DNA of 64,000 nt, taken from contig NZ_KB905022.1 in the NCBI RefSeq assembly GCF_000377405.1, positions 62,001 to 126,000 on the forward strand. The letters run 5' to 3'. This document shows positions 36,189 to 43,891 of the stretch, one piece after another (within the stretch, counting starts at the first letter, position 1; each line of letters opens with the position of its first letter). This DNA comes from Thioalkalivibrio sp. ALE31. Lineage in GTDB: Bacteria; Pseudomonadota; Gammaproteobacteria; Ectothiorhodospirales; Ectothiorhodospiraceae. The notes under the pieces were generated by a model. The model worked only from the letters and a program-made list of their open reading frames with translations. It did not search any database and was not told where the DNA came from. The position numbers were made by a program, and so were the translations under genes.

Positions 36189-36680
36189 ATGAAGATCATT
36201 GCATCCCTGTTCCTGCTGCTGACCCTGTCGCTGACCACCCTGAGCGTCCAGGCCGAAACCCCCACCGACGCCCGCGCCCTGGACGGCGTCGAGCAGGGCC
36301 GCGTCGTGTTCGACCTGAACAACAACGACCCGGAGCTGCTCGCGCTGTATCTGATGGTGATCCGCGAGACCTTTGAAGATCTGACCGATCAGGGCGTGGA
36401 CCCGGACATGATCCTCGCCTTTCGCGGGCGGGCCGTGACCATGGTCTCCGAGGATCGCGAGCGCTTCGAGCTGACGGAGTTCGACCACCTGGATGCGATC
36501 GAGGAACACGTGGCGGCACTGAAGGACAAGGGCGTGCGCATGGAATCCTGCGCCGTGGCCACCCGCCTGTTCGGCGTCGAGCACGGCGAGCTGCTGCCCG
36601 GCATCGAGCCGGTGCGCAATACCTTCGTGTCCCTGACCGGTTACCAGGCCCAGGGCTACGCGGTCATCCCGATCTATTGA
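36189..36680 (+). CDS. Secreted DsrE family protein 3
   Basis: A 163-aa protein with a signal peptide (cleavage near VQAETP, residue 22) and a DsrE-like domain. It carries the conserved cysteine in the form MESCAVA (Cys121) and the C-terminal YQAQGYA motif shared with the paralogues at 26835, 27513 and 36753. A good GAAGGAGA site precedes the start. It lies downstream of the TetR gene, probably co-regulated. Function inferred only from the family: sulfane-sulfur or thiol handling. Confidence 0.85.
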   Translation: MKIIASLFLLLTLSLTTLSVQAETPTDARALDGVEQGRVVFDLNNNDPELLALYLMVIRETFEDLTDQGVDPDMILAFRGRAVTMVSEDRERFELTEFDHLDAIEEHVAALKDKGVRMESCAVATRLFGVEHGELLPGIEPVRNTFVSLTGYQAQGYAVIPIY

Positions 36681-36701
36681 GTCTTTAGGGTTCGGGTTTC
36701 G

Positions 36702-36725
36702 AGCCCGGGGACGAAACACCCGGGC
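36702..36725 (+). terminator. Hairpin between the two TetR-linked DsrE genes
   Basis: GCCCGGG and CCCGGGC pair around a 10-nt loop and are followed by CTTCACC, without a strong T-run. It may be a partial terminator or processing hairpin that sets different expression of the two genes. Confidence 0.4.
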
Positions 36726-36752
36726 CTTCACCATAAAAGGATGAGAACCACC

Positions 36753-37253
36753 ATGCGAAATCGAATGCTGATCCTGTTGCTGGCCCTGCTGTTGCCGTTT
36801 GGCCTTGCCTCCACGGCGAGCGCCGAGGGTCTGGACAATCGCGAGGCGACCCAGGGCATCGAGACGATGCGCGCGGTCTATGACATGCGCAAGTCCGATC
36901 CCAACGTGATGCTGGCCTACCTGCGCGGCATCGCCACCAACCACGAGAACCTGCTCAAGGAGGGCGTGGAGCCCGATCTGCGCATGGTCTTCATCGCCGA
37001 GGCGGTCAAGTTCATCAACACCGACCCCGAGCCGGAGGTGGCGATTGATCACGCCGACACCCTGGAGGAGATCGCGAAGGCGGTGGACCGCCTGGACGAG
37101 CTGGGCGTGAAGATGGAGGTCTGCGCCGCCGCGACGCGGGCCTATGGTGTGGACAACGACACCATCCTGGATCCGATCCAGCCGGTACGCAGCGGCTTCA
37201 TCGCGGTCATGGGATATCAGAACCAGGGCTACGCGCTGGTGCCGGTTTACTGA
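36753..37253 (+). CDS. Secreted DsrE family protein 4
   Basis: A 166-aa protein with a signal peptide (cleavage near ASAEG, residue 25) and a DsrE-like domain. The conserved cysteine is Cys124 in MEVCAAA and the C-terminus has the YQNQGYA motif. It is most like DsrE protein 3, 60-70 nt upstream, so the pair likely arose by tandem duplication. The start at 36753 gives the best signal peptide and has AAGGATGAG upstream; ATG at 36741 is also in frame. Confidence 0.83.
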   Translation: MRNRMLILLLALLLPFGLASTASAEGLDNREATQGIETMRAVYDMRKSDPNVMLAYLRGIATNHENLLKEGVEPDLRMVFIAEAVKFINTDPEPEVAIDHADTLEEIAKAVDRLDELGVKMEVCAAATRAYGVDNDTILDPIQPVRSGFIAVMGYQNQGYALVPVY

Positions 37254-37621
37254 GCACTTGCTGTCCCTGTTGGAGAAAGCTTGTTGTCGCGGAGATGCGC
37301 CGGCGGTCTTTTCCCGGATCACGCAATGTCTCTGGTCGAAAAGCCGGTTCGGTCCCGAGTCGGTTATTGCCGTTCTTCGTCCGTCCGTGTTCGGCCCGGA
37401 GTCGTACCTTCTTCCTGCCCCGAGGGTGTCCAGGTTGCGTTTCCCGTAACATGAGAGGCAAATTCGCGAGTTTTTCTCTGTTCTAGAACCTTGCAGGCGT
37501 GTTGCGGTCATCTCAAGGCGAGACGCGCAGGCCATCATGCGCAGAGATAAATTGGAACCGCAGCACCCGGACGAGAGTCCTGGCGCTCGGCGCCTCCCTC
37601 CCAAGCCTCGGGACTGATGCA
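37254..37621. other. Intergenic region without recognisable gene
   Basis: About 370 bp between the DsrE pair and the second diguanylate cyclase. It has short palindromic pieces (TCCCGAGTCGG, GGCCCGGAGTC) and open frames too short and unlike the neighbours to support. It probably holds the promoter of the cyclase gene. Confidence 0.4.
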
Positions 37622-38662
37622 ATGACCAGCGGTCGAGATTTGCTTGACGGGCTGGCCCACCTCACGGGCATTCGCAATGCTCAGCGTCTGGAATACAGTC
37701 TTCTCAAGACACTGGACAGCATTTACCAGTCGGCGCAGATCTGGGCGATCCAGCTCACTGCCGAGGGCCACCCCGAAAGCCTCCATTCCTTCGACCGCAA
37801 GCATGACACCGTGACCACGGTGCCGTTCGATCAGGAGCAACAGCCCATACCTGTCTGGCTGCTGGATCAGGCACTTGCGACCGGGGAGCCGTCCGAGGGA
37901 ACGGACGAATCGGGGCGCCGGGTGTCGGTCTTTCCAATGTCCGGCCTCAAGGAATTCAGTATCTGCCTCGCATTCTCGTTCGATAATGCCAGCGACAACG
38001 AGTCGCTGGACGCGCTCTTGGTGCGTAGCTTCCTGTCGGTGTATCGCAACTTCGTCAAGCTGATTGATGACGCGCAGACGGACGAGCTGACAGGGCTGCT
38101 CAACCGCAAGACATTCGAAGACAACTTTCGTGAACTCGCGACAATCGGGCGCAGTACCCATTCACCGGAGCCTGCGAGGGGCCGCCGCGAGGAGCCCGAC
38201 CCTGAAGAAACTGACGTCTGGCTGGCCGTGATCGATGTCGATGACTTCAAGAGGATCAATGACAGCTTCGGCCATGTGTATGGCGACGAGGTGTTGATCC
38301 TACTGGCACGGCTGCTGCAGCAGAGCTTTCGCCAGAATGACTTGGTCTACCGTTTCGGTGGCGAGGAGTTCGTGGTCCTCGCCGAAATCGCCAGTCCCGA
38401 GATGGCGGCGGCAACCTTCGGGCGCTTGCAGCGGGCGGTGGCGGACTATGCGCTGCCACGGGTCGGACGTGTTACCACCAGCATCGGGGTCACCCGCTTG
38501 CGTCCGTACATGACCGCAAGCGCCGTGCTGGACGAGGCCGATCAGGCGCTGTACTACGCCAAGGCGAATGGGAAAAACCAAGTTTGTCTGTACGACCAGT
38601 TGGTTGATTCGGGTGTGATTAAGCCCAACGTGATCGAGGCGGGTGAGATTGAATTGTTCTGA
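37622..38662 (+). CDS. Soluble diguanylate cyclase (GGDEF)
   Basis: A 346-aa protein without membrane helices. The N-terminal ~165 residues look like a sensory module (GAF-like, with HSFDRKHDTVTTVPFDQ and FPMSGLKEFSICLAFSF); the C-terminal GGDEF domain starts at DELTGLLNRKTFEDNF and has the active site RFGGEEF with an I-site RQND five residues upstream. An insertion of about 25 charged residues (STHSPEPARGRREEPDPEET) interrupts the domain near its start. Start at 37622 is the ATG before MTSGRDLLDG. Confidence 0.9.
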   Translation: MTSGRDLLDGLAHLTGIRNAQRLEYSLLKTLDSIYQSAQIWAIQLTAEGHPESLHSFDRKHDTVTTVPFDQEQQPIPVWLLDQALATGEPSEGTDESGRRVSVFPMSGLKEFSICLAFSFDNASDNESLDALLVRSFLSVYRNFVKLIDDAQTDELTGLLNRKTFEDNFRELATIGRSTHSPEPARGRREEPDPEETDVWLAVIDVDDFKRINDSFGHVYGDEVLILLARLLQQSFRQNDLVYRFGGEEFVVLAEIASPEMAAATFGRLQRAVADYALPRVGRVTTSIGVTRLRPYMTASAVLDEADQALYYAKANGKNQVCLYDQLVDSGVIKPNVIEAGEIELF

Positions 38663-38701
38663 CTCCTGCTGGTGGTTGTCGGCTGGGCTCCCTGCGCGTC
38701 G

Positions 38702-39469
38702 CTACCCGCGGGCCAGCCGGCGGTTGAGCGCATAGACCGACAGCGGCGCGAACACCCCGGCAATGCCCAGGGCCCAGGCCAGCGACCACAGGGCCGGTTG
38801 CAGGGCCGGGCCGTCGGCGTTCATCAGGGCGCGGGCGGCCTCCGCCAGCAGCGAGACGGGGTTGGCCTGCACGAAGCCCTGCAGCCAGGTCGGCATCGTG
38901 TCCACGGGTACGAACGCGGAGCTGACGAAGGTGACCGGGAACAGCGCGGTAAAGCCAAACAGCTGCACATGCTCCGGGTCGCGCGCGATCACGCCCACCA
39001 GCACCATCACCCAGGAAAAGGCCACCGCGAAGCTCAGCACCAGCGCGACCATCGCCAGCAGGTGCGCCCACGAGGTCTCCAGGCGGAAGCCGAGCAGGAA
39101 CCCGACGATCAGCAACAGGGCGATACACAGCAGTTGCTTGACCACGTCCGCCAGGATGCGTCCGGCCAGCGGCGCCCAGCGCGGGATGGGCAGGGCACGA
39201 AAGCGATCGAATACGCCGCGGGTCAGGTCGGTGTTCAGGCCGTGGCCGACGTACACGGTCACAAACAGCATGTTCATCACGATCACGCCGGGCAGCACGA
39301 ACGCCAGATAGTTCTCGGGCGAACCGGCAATGGCCCCGCCGAACACGAACAGGAACAGCACCAGGAACAGGATCGGCTGGATCGAGTAGTCGCCCAGTTC
39401 CCAGGGATTGCGGCGTACCTGCACCAGGCTGCGCCAGGCCAGCGCCAGGGTCTGGTCAATGGCGTTCAT
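38702..39469 (-). CDS. ABC-2 type transporter permease (DrrB-like)
   Basis: A 255-aa permease with six helices and the ABC-2 pattern (IQPILFLVLFLFVFGGAI, VTVYVGHGLNTDLTRGVFDR, FRALPIPRWAPLAGRIL, FVPVDTMPTWLQGFVQANPV). It resembles DrrB, the daunorubicin exporter membrane subunit, a family also found in many non-producers. The start overlaps the stop of the ATPase gene by four bases (39466-39469). Confidence 0.88.
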   Translation of the reverse strand: MNAIDQTLALAWRSLVQVRRNPWELGDYSIQPILFLVLFLFVFGGAIAGSPENYLAFVLPGVIVMNMLFVTVYVGHGLNTDLTRGVFDRFRALPIPRWAPLAGRILADVVKQLLCIALLLIVGFLLGFRLETSWAHLLAMVALVLSFAVAFSWVMVLVGVIARDPEHVQLFGFTALFPVTFVSSAFVPVDTMPTWLQGFVQANPVSLLAEAARALMNADGPALQPALWSLAWALGIAGVFAPLSVYALNRRLARG

Positions 39470-40434
39470 GCCGCGTCCTCCCCGGCGTCCGGTTCCGCGT
39501 GGCCGGCGCCACTGCGCCCGGTCAGGGACAGGAACACATCATCCAGGCTGGCGCCGCGCAGCCCCAGATCGACCACCTCGATCCCGGCGTCGTCCAGGCG
39601 CCGCAACACGGCGGGAAGCAGCCCGGCATCCTGCACCGGCGCGCTGATTTGCGCCCCCTCGACCTGGGCCGGGCGTCCCGCGAGCCCGGTGACGATCCCG
39701 GCTGCGCGGTCGCTGGTCGCCGGGTCCGCCACTGTCACGTAGAGGCTGCGCGCCCCGACCCGGGCCTTCAGTTCGGCGGCCGTGCCCTCGGCGATCACGC
39801 GGCCCTGGTCCAGCACCACGATGGAGTCGGCCAGGGCGTCGGCCTCTTCCAGGTACTGGGTGGTCAGCAGGACGGTGGTACCCGCCGCCTGCAACTGGCG
39901 CACCCGTTCCCACAGGTCGCGGCGGGCGCGCGGGTCGAGGCCGGTGGACGGCTCGTCCAGGAACAGGATACGCGGGCGTCCAACCAGACTGGCGGCCAGG
40001 TCCAGGCGTCGGCGCATACCCCCGGAGTAGGTCTGCGCGGGGCGTCGCCCGGCCTCCTGCAGCGAGAAGTCCGCGAGCAGCGCGTCCGCACGGGCCCGGG
40101 CATCGGCCCGCTTGAGCCCCAGCAGGCGGGCGATCAGGATCAGGTTCTCGCGTCCGGTGAGCTTTTCGTCGACCGAGGCGTACTGGCCGGTCAGGCCGAT
40201 AATCTCGCGAACCCGCGCGGCCTCGCGGGCCACATCGAACCCGCCCACGCGGGCCGTGCCGGCGGTGGGCGCGAGCAGGGTGGCCAGCATGCGGACCACG
40301 GTGGTCTTGCCGGCGCCGTTCGGCCCCAGCAGGCCCAGGACTTGCCCGGTCGGTACCCGCAGATCGACGCCGTCCACGGCCCGCGTGGCGGCGAAGTCCC
40401 GTACCAGTCCCTGTACCTCGATGGCGTTATCCAA
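39466..40434 (-). CDS. ABC transporter ATP-binding protein (DrrA-like)
   Basis: A 322-aa ATPase with Walker A (GLLGPNGAGKTTVVRML), Q-loop (GLTGQYASVDEKLTG), signature (YSGGMRRRLDLAASL), Walker B (ILFLDEPSTGLDPRARR) and the DrrA-type C-terminal domain ending GASLDDVFLSLTGR. The likely start is TTG at 40434 with AGGAG upstream. A longer frame continues upstream but has no family similarity there. Coupled to the permease gene; substrate unknown. Confidence 0.85.
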   Translation of the reverse strand: MDNAIEVQGLVRDFAATRAVDGVDLRVPTGQVLGLLGPNGAGKTTVVRMLATLLAPTAGTARVGGFDVAREAARVREIIGLTGQYASVDEKLTGRENLILIARLLGLKRADARARADALLADFSLQEAGRRPAQTYSGGMRRRLDLAASLVGRPRILFLDEPSTGLDPRARRDLWERVRQLQAAGTTVLLTTQYLEEADALADSIVVLDQGRVIAEGTAAELKARVGARSLYVTVADPATSDRAAGIVTGLAGRPAQVEGAQISAPVQDAGLLPAVLRRLDDAGIEVVDLGLRGASLDDVFLSLTGRSGAGHAEPDAGEDAA

Positions 40435-40544
40435 ACCTGTCTCCTGATCGGCTCTCCACGCTCGGACGCGGGCGGGGCGCCCGGGTTCCGCCGCTTCAGT
40501 CTCCCTAGGTCTCCTTCGTTGAGGGTTTGTTGAGGGTGTGCGGC

Positions 40545-40613
40545 TCCTGCCGGGTGTGGGTGCCAGCGTTGCACGGCCTCTGGCCGTGATCTCTGTCGGG
40601 ACACCCGGCAGGA
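40545..40613. repeat. Compound hairpin upstream of the haem-protein gene
   Basis: TCCTGCCGGGTGT (40545-40557) pairs with ACACCCGGCAGGA (40601-40613), and an inner CACGGCC-TCT-GGCCGTG (40572-40588) forms a second stem. It sits between the divergent DrrA-like gene and the gene at 40682, so it may be a leader structure, a terminator of antisense transcription or a REP-like element. Confidence 0.6.
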
Positions 40614-40681
40614 ACCTGCTAATCCCCTTCTGGTCATAGGGAGTTAAAAATATCTTCAAAGCCATATATAGGGAGAGCCAC

Positions 40682-42013
40682 ATGAAGAAAACGCTGATGG
40701 CCCTTGCGGTCGCCGCCGCCTGCCCGGCTCTGGCGCTGGCCGAACCCCGTGTCGTGGACACCGATCGTAATGTCTTTATTCCCGCCGAAGAGGATGCCCG
40801 CGCGGTTCTGCGGGTCGCCGCGGTCTATAACGACGAAGACTTCCGCATCCATTACGAGTACGAGACCGATACGCCCAGCTGGTATCACCAGGTCTGGCGC
40901 TACGAGGATGGCGAGTGGGTGCGCTACGGATCCGGCGGCCCGGGGCCGGACGAGCACGGCCTGTACGAGGACCGAATCTCCATGATGCTGGACGACGGCA
41001 AGGTGGAGGGTTTCGACCGCATGGGCGGATGGATGACCGCGCACGACGGTATGCGCAGCCTGACCTCCGAGGTGGACGCGGATGCCGTTCGCGAGCATCC
41101 GAAGCTGGGCGGCGACCTCGGGCGCAGCGACGTGCGCAAGTACCTCCCGCAGACCCGCGTCACGGAGGATCCGGAAGAGGTCTCCTGGGATCAGGTCATC
41201 GATGACGAGGCCCTGGAACAGTTGCAGTCCGACGGTGTGTTCCTCGACCTGTGGCAGTGGCGCTCCCACCGCAGCCACCCGATGGGCTACGCGGACAACA
41301 ACTACGTGCTGCACTACCGCCTGTCGTCCGAGGGCACCAGCATGTTCACGACCAACTGGGATGACGACGCCGATCAGCCTGCCTGGATGTTCGATCCGGA
41401 GCAGGTCGGAGCCCCCGCCCTGGAGTGGGAGGCCCTGATCGCCCGCGAGTACGGCCAGGACGATGCTTATTACATCCACGAGGGCAACGCAATCGCCTTC
41501 GATCCGGACCACGACTGGCAGGAAGGCGATGTGATCCCGCAGCGGTTCCTGCGGGAGCCGAGCGGCAGCCGCGGCGCGATCCGTGCCGATGGTGGCTACG
41601 AAGACGGCGCCTGGCGGATTGCACTCACCCGCACGCTGGAGGCCCCCAACGCCCGGGACAGCAAGACCCTGGAACATGGCGCGTCCTACAACGTCGCCTT
41701 CGCGGTTCACAGTGCCGCGGGCGCGCGCTGGCACCTGGTCTCGCTGCCGATGACCCTGGGGCTGGAAGACGGGGAGGCCGACATCGTCGCTCGCCGTGTC
41801 GATGGGGACCTGGACGAAGCCGACCTGGAATGGACCGAGGTGGAGGTGTTCTACCCGGGTCAGATCACCTATCAGTTCCTGCACAGCGACGACCACCCGG
41901 GCGGCACGCTGGTGCGCGAGGGCGAGAAGGGCGTGCGTGATCAGCACGATCTAGACACCCTGCCGGGCTTCATCGTCGACATGGAGCAGCAGCTCCTGCG
42001 CGACGCAGACTGA
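40682..42013 (+). CDS. Ethylbenzene dehydrogenase-related haem-binding protein
   Basis: A 443-aa secreted protein. A signal peptide (to about residue 20, LALAEP) precedes a domain related to the haem-b-binding gamma subunit of ethylbenzene/DMSO reductase-like enzymes (motifs DFRIHYEYETD, GWMTAHDGMRS, LWQWRSHRSHPMGYADN and the C-terminal YNVAFAVHS). No CxxCH haem c motif is present, so haem would be bound non-covalently. No molybdopterin catalytic subunit is nearby. Periplasmic electron-transfer role inferred. AT-rich leader with AGGGAGA before the start. Confidence 0.82.
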   Translation: MKKTLMALAVAAACPALALAEPRVVDTDRNVFIPAEEDARAVLRVAAVYNDEDFRIHYEYETDTPSWYHQVWRYEDGEWVRYGSGGPGPDEHGLYEDRISMMLDDGKVEGFDRMGGWMTAHDGMRSLTSEVDADAVREHPKLGGDLGRSDVRKYLPQTRVTEDPEEVSWDQVIDDEALEQLQSDGVFLDLWQWRSHRSHPMGYADNNYVLHYRLSSEGTSMFTTNWDDDADQPAWMFDPEQVGAPALEWEALIAREYGQDDAYYIHEGNAIAFDPDHDWQEGDVIPQRFLREPSGSRGAIRADGGYEDGAWRIALTRTLEAPNARDSKTLEHGASYNVAFAVHSAAGARWHLVSLPMTLGLEDGEADIVARRVDGDLDEADLEWTEVEVFYPGQITYQFLHSDDHPGGTLVREGEKGVRDQHDLDTLPGFIVDMEQQLLRDAD

Positions 42014-42229
42014 GCCGGCGCGGGTCGGCACCACGCGCGCTCAGACCCGGACTCGTCTGGTGTCGACACTCTCGGCCGTGGAAGGGGTGCGCCCGACGCC
42101 CTTGCGCCACCAGACGTGCAGGGCAAGGCACAAAGCCTGACGTCGGGTCTCCTGCGCTCCGTCGTCCCGGACGCCGCGCAGCGGTGATCCGGGGTCTCCG
42201 CCGGTGGGGCGGGCGCGGTCGGTGGCAAG

Positions 42230-42285
42230 GCCGGCGTGGGCGCTCCCGGCTCTGCGCTTCGCTGAGGCCGGGATGACGCCGTGTG
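42230..42285. repeat. Short REP-like palindrome
   Basis: CCCGGCTCTGCGCTTCGCTG followed by AGGCCGGGATGACG is a quasi-palindrome of a dispersed bacterial type. It lies in the 287-bp gap between the haem-protein gene and the DUF3817 gene, where no coding sequence is convincing. Confidence 0.5.
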
Positions 42286-42300
42286 GTGCTGTGCCGCGCG

Positions 42301-42603
42301 TCAGGCCGTTTCGGCGTTGCCGGTGGGGGCGGTTTCGCGGCGGATCAGGTAGTCCACGTAGAGGAAGCCGAAGGGCACCACGCCGAGGAACAGCACCAGC
42401 AGCCATTTCCAAACCGGCCAGTCGCTCAGATGGCTGGCCATCACCGACGCCGCGCCGTAGACCATGAACAGAATGCCGTGGACCCAGCCGACATAGGTGA
42501 CGGCCAGGGGCATGTCCGCATAGGTGCGCAGCGGCATCGCGATAAACAGCAGGGTAATGAGCGACAAACCCTCGAGGACGCTGATCAGGCGGAAGAATTT
42601 CAT
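42301..42603 (-). CDS. DUF3817 family small membrane protein
   Basis: A 100-aa protein with three helices that matches the DUF3817 family: FFRLISVLEGLSLITLLFIA, the AVTYVGWVHGILFMVY segment and a C-terminal helix WKWLLVLFLGVVPFGFLY. Integral inner-membrane protein of unknown function. Start at 42603 begins MKFFRLI. Convergent with the haem-protein gene. Confidence 0.85.
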   Translation of the reverse strand: MKFFRLISVLEGLSLITLLFIAMPLRTYADMPLAVTYVGWVHGILFMVYGAASVMASHLSDWPVWKWLLVLFLGVVPFGFLYVDYLIRRETAPTGNAETA

Positions 42604-42690
42604 GGGCGGGACCGGTGGATCGGGAAACGCGGCGGAGGGTAGCACGAAGCGCGACGGGCGCCACGAAATGGACCTGGCAGTGTGGTCGGG

Positions 42691-42972
42691 TTAATTCTTG
42701 CGCTGGTTGCGCGCGGATTGTGCGTAGTCCCTGGCCCGGGCGCGGATCTCCTCGAAGAACAGCGCCTCCCAGCGGGTGTTGCGCTCGTCCCGTGACAGAG
42801 GTCCTGTGTCCTGTTGCTCGCGAGCCAGGCGCGTGTCGGCCTCGGCCTCGGCGTCATCCAGGATCTGCTTGAAGCTATCCCGTGCCGCGGCTGCCTTCGG
42901 GTCGATTCCCTGGCGCTGCAGGACGTTGGCCAGCAGCGCCCCGCCTTTTTTCCACTTCGACCAGAGTCTCAC
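42691..42972 (-). CDS. Small charged protein of unknown function
   Basis: A 93-aa protein, rich in Arg, Ala, Gln and Glu and predicted mostly helical, without signal peptide or membrane segment. A possible basic start (MRLWSKWKKGG) and a repeated acidic/basic helix (RDSFKQILDDAEAEADTRLA) could form a coiled coil. No family recognised. It stands alone between the DUF3817 gene and the DsrE protein 5 gene. Confidence 0.6.
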   Translation of the reverse strand: MRLWSKWKKGGALLANVLQRQGIDPKAAAARDSFKQILDDAEAEADTRLAREQQDTGPLSRDERNTRWEALFFEEIRARARDYAQSARNQRKN

Positions 42973-43091
42973 AGCGACGCTCCTCCCAGTAGTCGTCGGC
43001 GTGCATCCGGGGTATACCCGAGGACCGAAGAGGTCCGGACAATCGACATCTTACCGGGCCAAGCGGCCTGTTGGGATTCTGGTCTACCAAC

Positions 43092-43115
43092 AAAAAAGGC
43101 CCTCCGAAGAGGGCC
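43092..43115 (-). terminator. Rho-independent terminator of DsrE protein 5 gene
   Basis: GGCCCTC and GAGGGCC form a 7-bp stem with a CGAA loop, followed on the minus strand by six T. It ends about 24 nt after the gene's stop. Confidence 0.92.
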
Positions 43116-43138
43116 TCGTCATCACTACCAGCGAGTGA

Positions 43139-43573
43139 TCAGTTCGAGAAGAAACGCACGTTCGGATCAGCCATGTAGGCACCGACTTCTTCCGGATCGG
43201 CCGGCGTAATGCCGTCAAGCAGGTCGGCCTCGGTGTAGTCCGTGTTCGGCAGGAAGATGGCGCAGGTCTCGACGGTCGCGCCGTTGTTGAGCAGGTTCAT
43301 CATCAGTTGCTGCGCATTCCGGTCTGCCGGCTGCATGGTGGCGCCGTCGAAGTCTTCGGTCGCCATCTTCGCGGCAGGACCGCACAGCAGCACACGGATT
43401 TCCTGACCCTGACGCATGCTTTGGTTGGCCAGAACCATGGACATGAACTGGGTGTGATCATCGGCCGAGGTGACACTGACGAACAGCTTGGAGGGCTCGT
43501 CCGCCTGTGCGGTCGCGCCTGCACCGGCAAGGGCGATAAGGGCGGAAGCGGCTAGTGTCTTGATGGCTCGCAT
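43139..43573 (-). CDS. Secreted DsrE family protein 5
   Basis: A 144-aa protein with a signal peptide (cleavage near AQADEP, residue 25) and a DsrE-like domain. It has two cysteines, Cys64 (LLCGPAA) and Cys104 (VETCAIF); the latter aligns with the single conserved cysteine of the four other paralogues in this window. The C-terminal QGY motif of those paralogues is absent, so it is the most diverged. AGGAG precedes the ATG and an AT-rich probable promoter lies upstream (43600-43680). Confidence 0.85.
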   Translation of the reverse strand: MRAIKTLAASALIALAGAGATAQADEPSKLFVSVTSADDHTQFMSMVLANQSMRQGQEIRVLLCGPAAKMATEDFDGATMQPADRNAQQLMMNLLNNGATVETCAIFLPNTDYTEADLLDGITPADPEEVGAYMADPNVRFFSN

Positions 43574-43891
43574 GGAGTCTCCTGATCGTTTCGAAAGTGG
43601 AAGAGTAGAAAATAAGCAGATTCTAAAACATATTGCAACAAGAATGCGTCTAGAATGCGATTACAGTGAGAGCGGTCATGAAAACGTCATCGAATGACGA
43701 CGTGACCCGGGCGGCTGGAGAATGCGATCCTCGAGGAACGTGGGAGTTCCCCGTGCGCCGAACACAAATTCTGTTGTCGGCGAAGGCCTGGTCTCGTCGC
43801 GGGACCAGATAGTCCGGACGATATCTGAACGCCTGCAGGGGCAGGCCCGCGGGCCCTGGAGCGGGCCTCGCGGGTGACCAGAATGCGAGGG
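43574..43891. other. Intergenic region with hairpins
   Basis: About 318 bp. The right part (43600-43680) is AT-rich and probably the promoter of the DsrE gene. Around 43835-43880 GGCCCGCGGGCC and GCGGGCC form GC palindromes that may terminate the chemoreceptor transcript. No gene is convincing. Confidence 0.4.

Noticed and set aside
37254-37621. Possible small RNA or riboswitch upstream of the second diguanylate cyclase
   Set aside because: No known riboswitch motif, no clear promoter-terminator pair; left as unexplained intergenic DNA.
40434-40761. N-terminal extension of the DrrA-like ATPase
   Set aside because: The upstream residues match no ABC ATPase, and a TTG with a good ribosome binding site precedes the conserved start of the domain.
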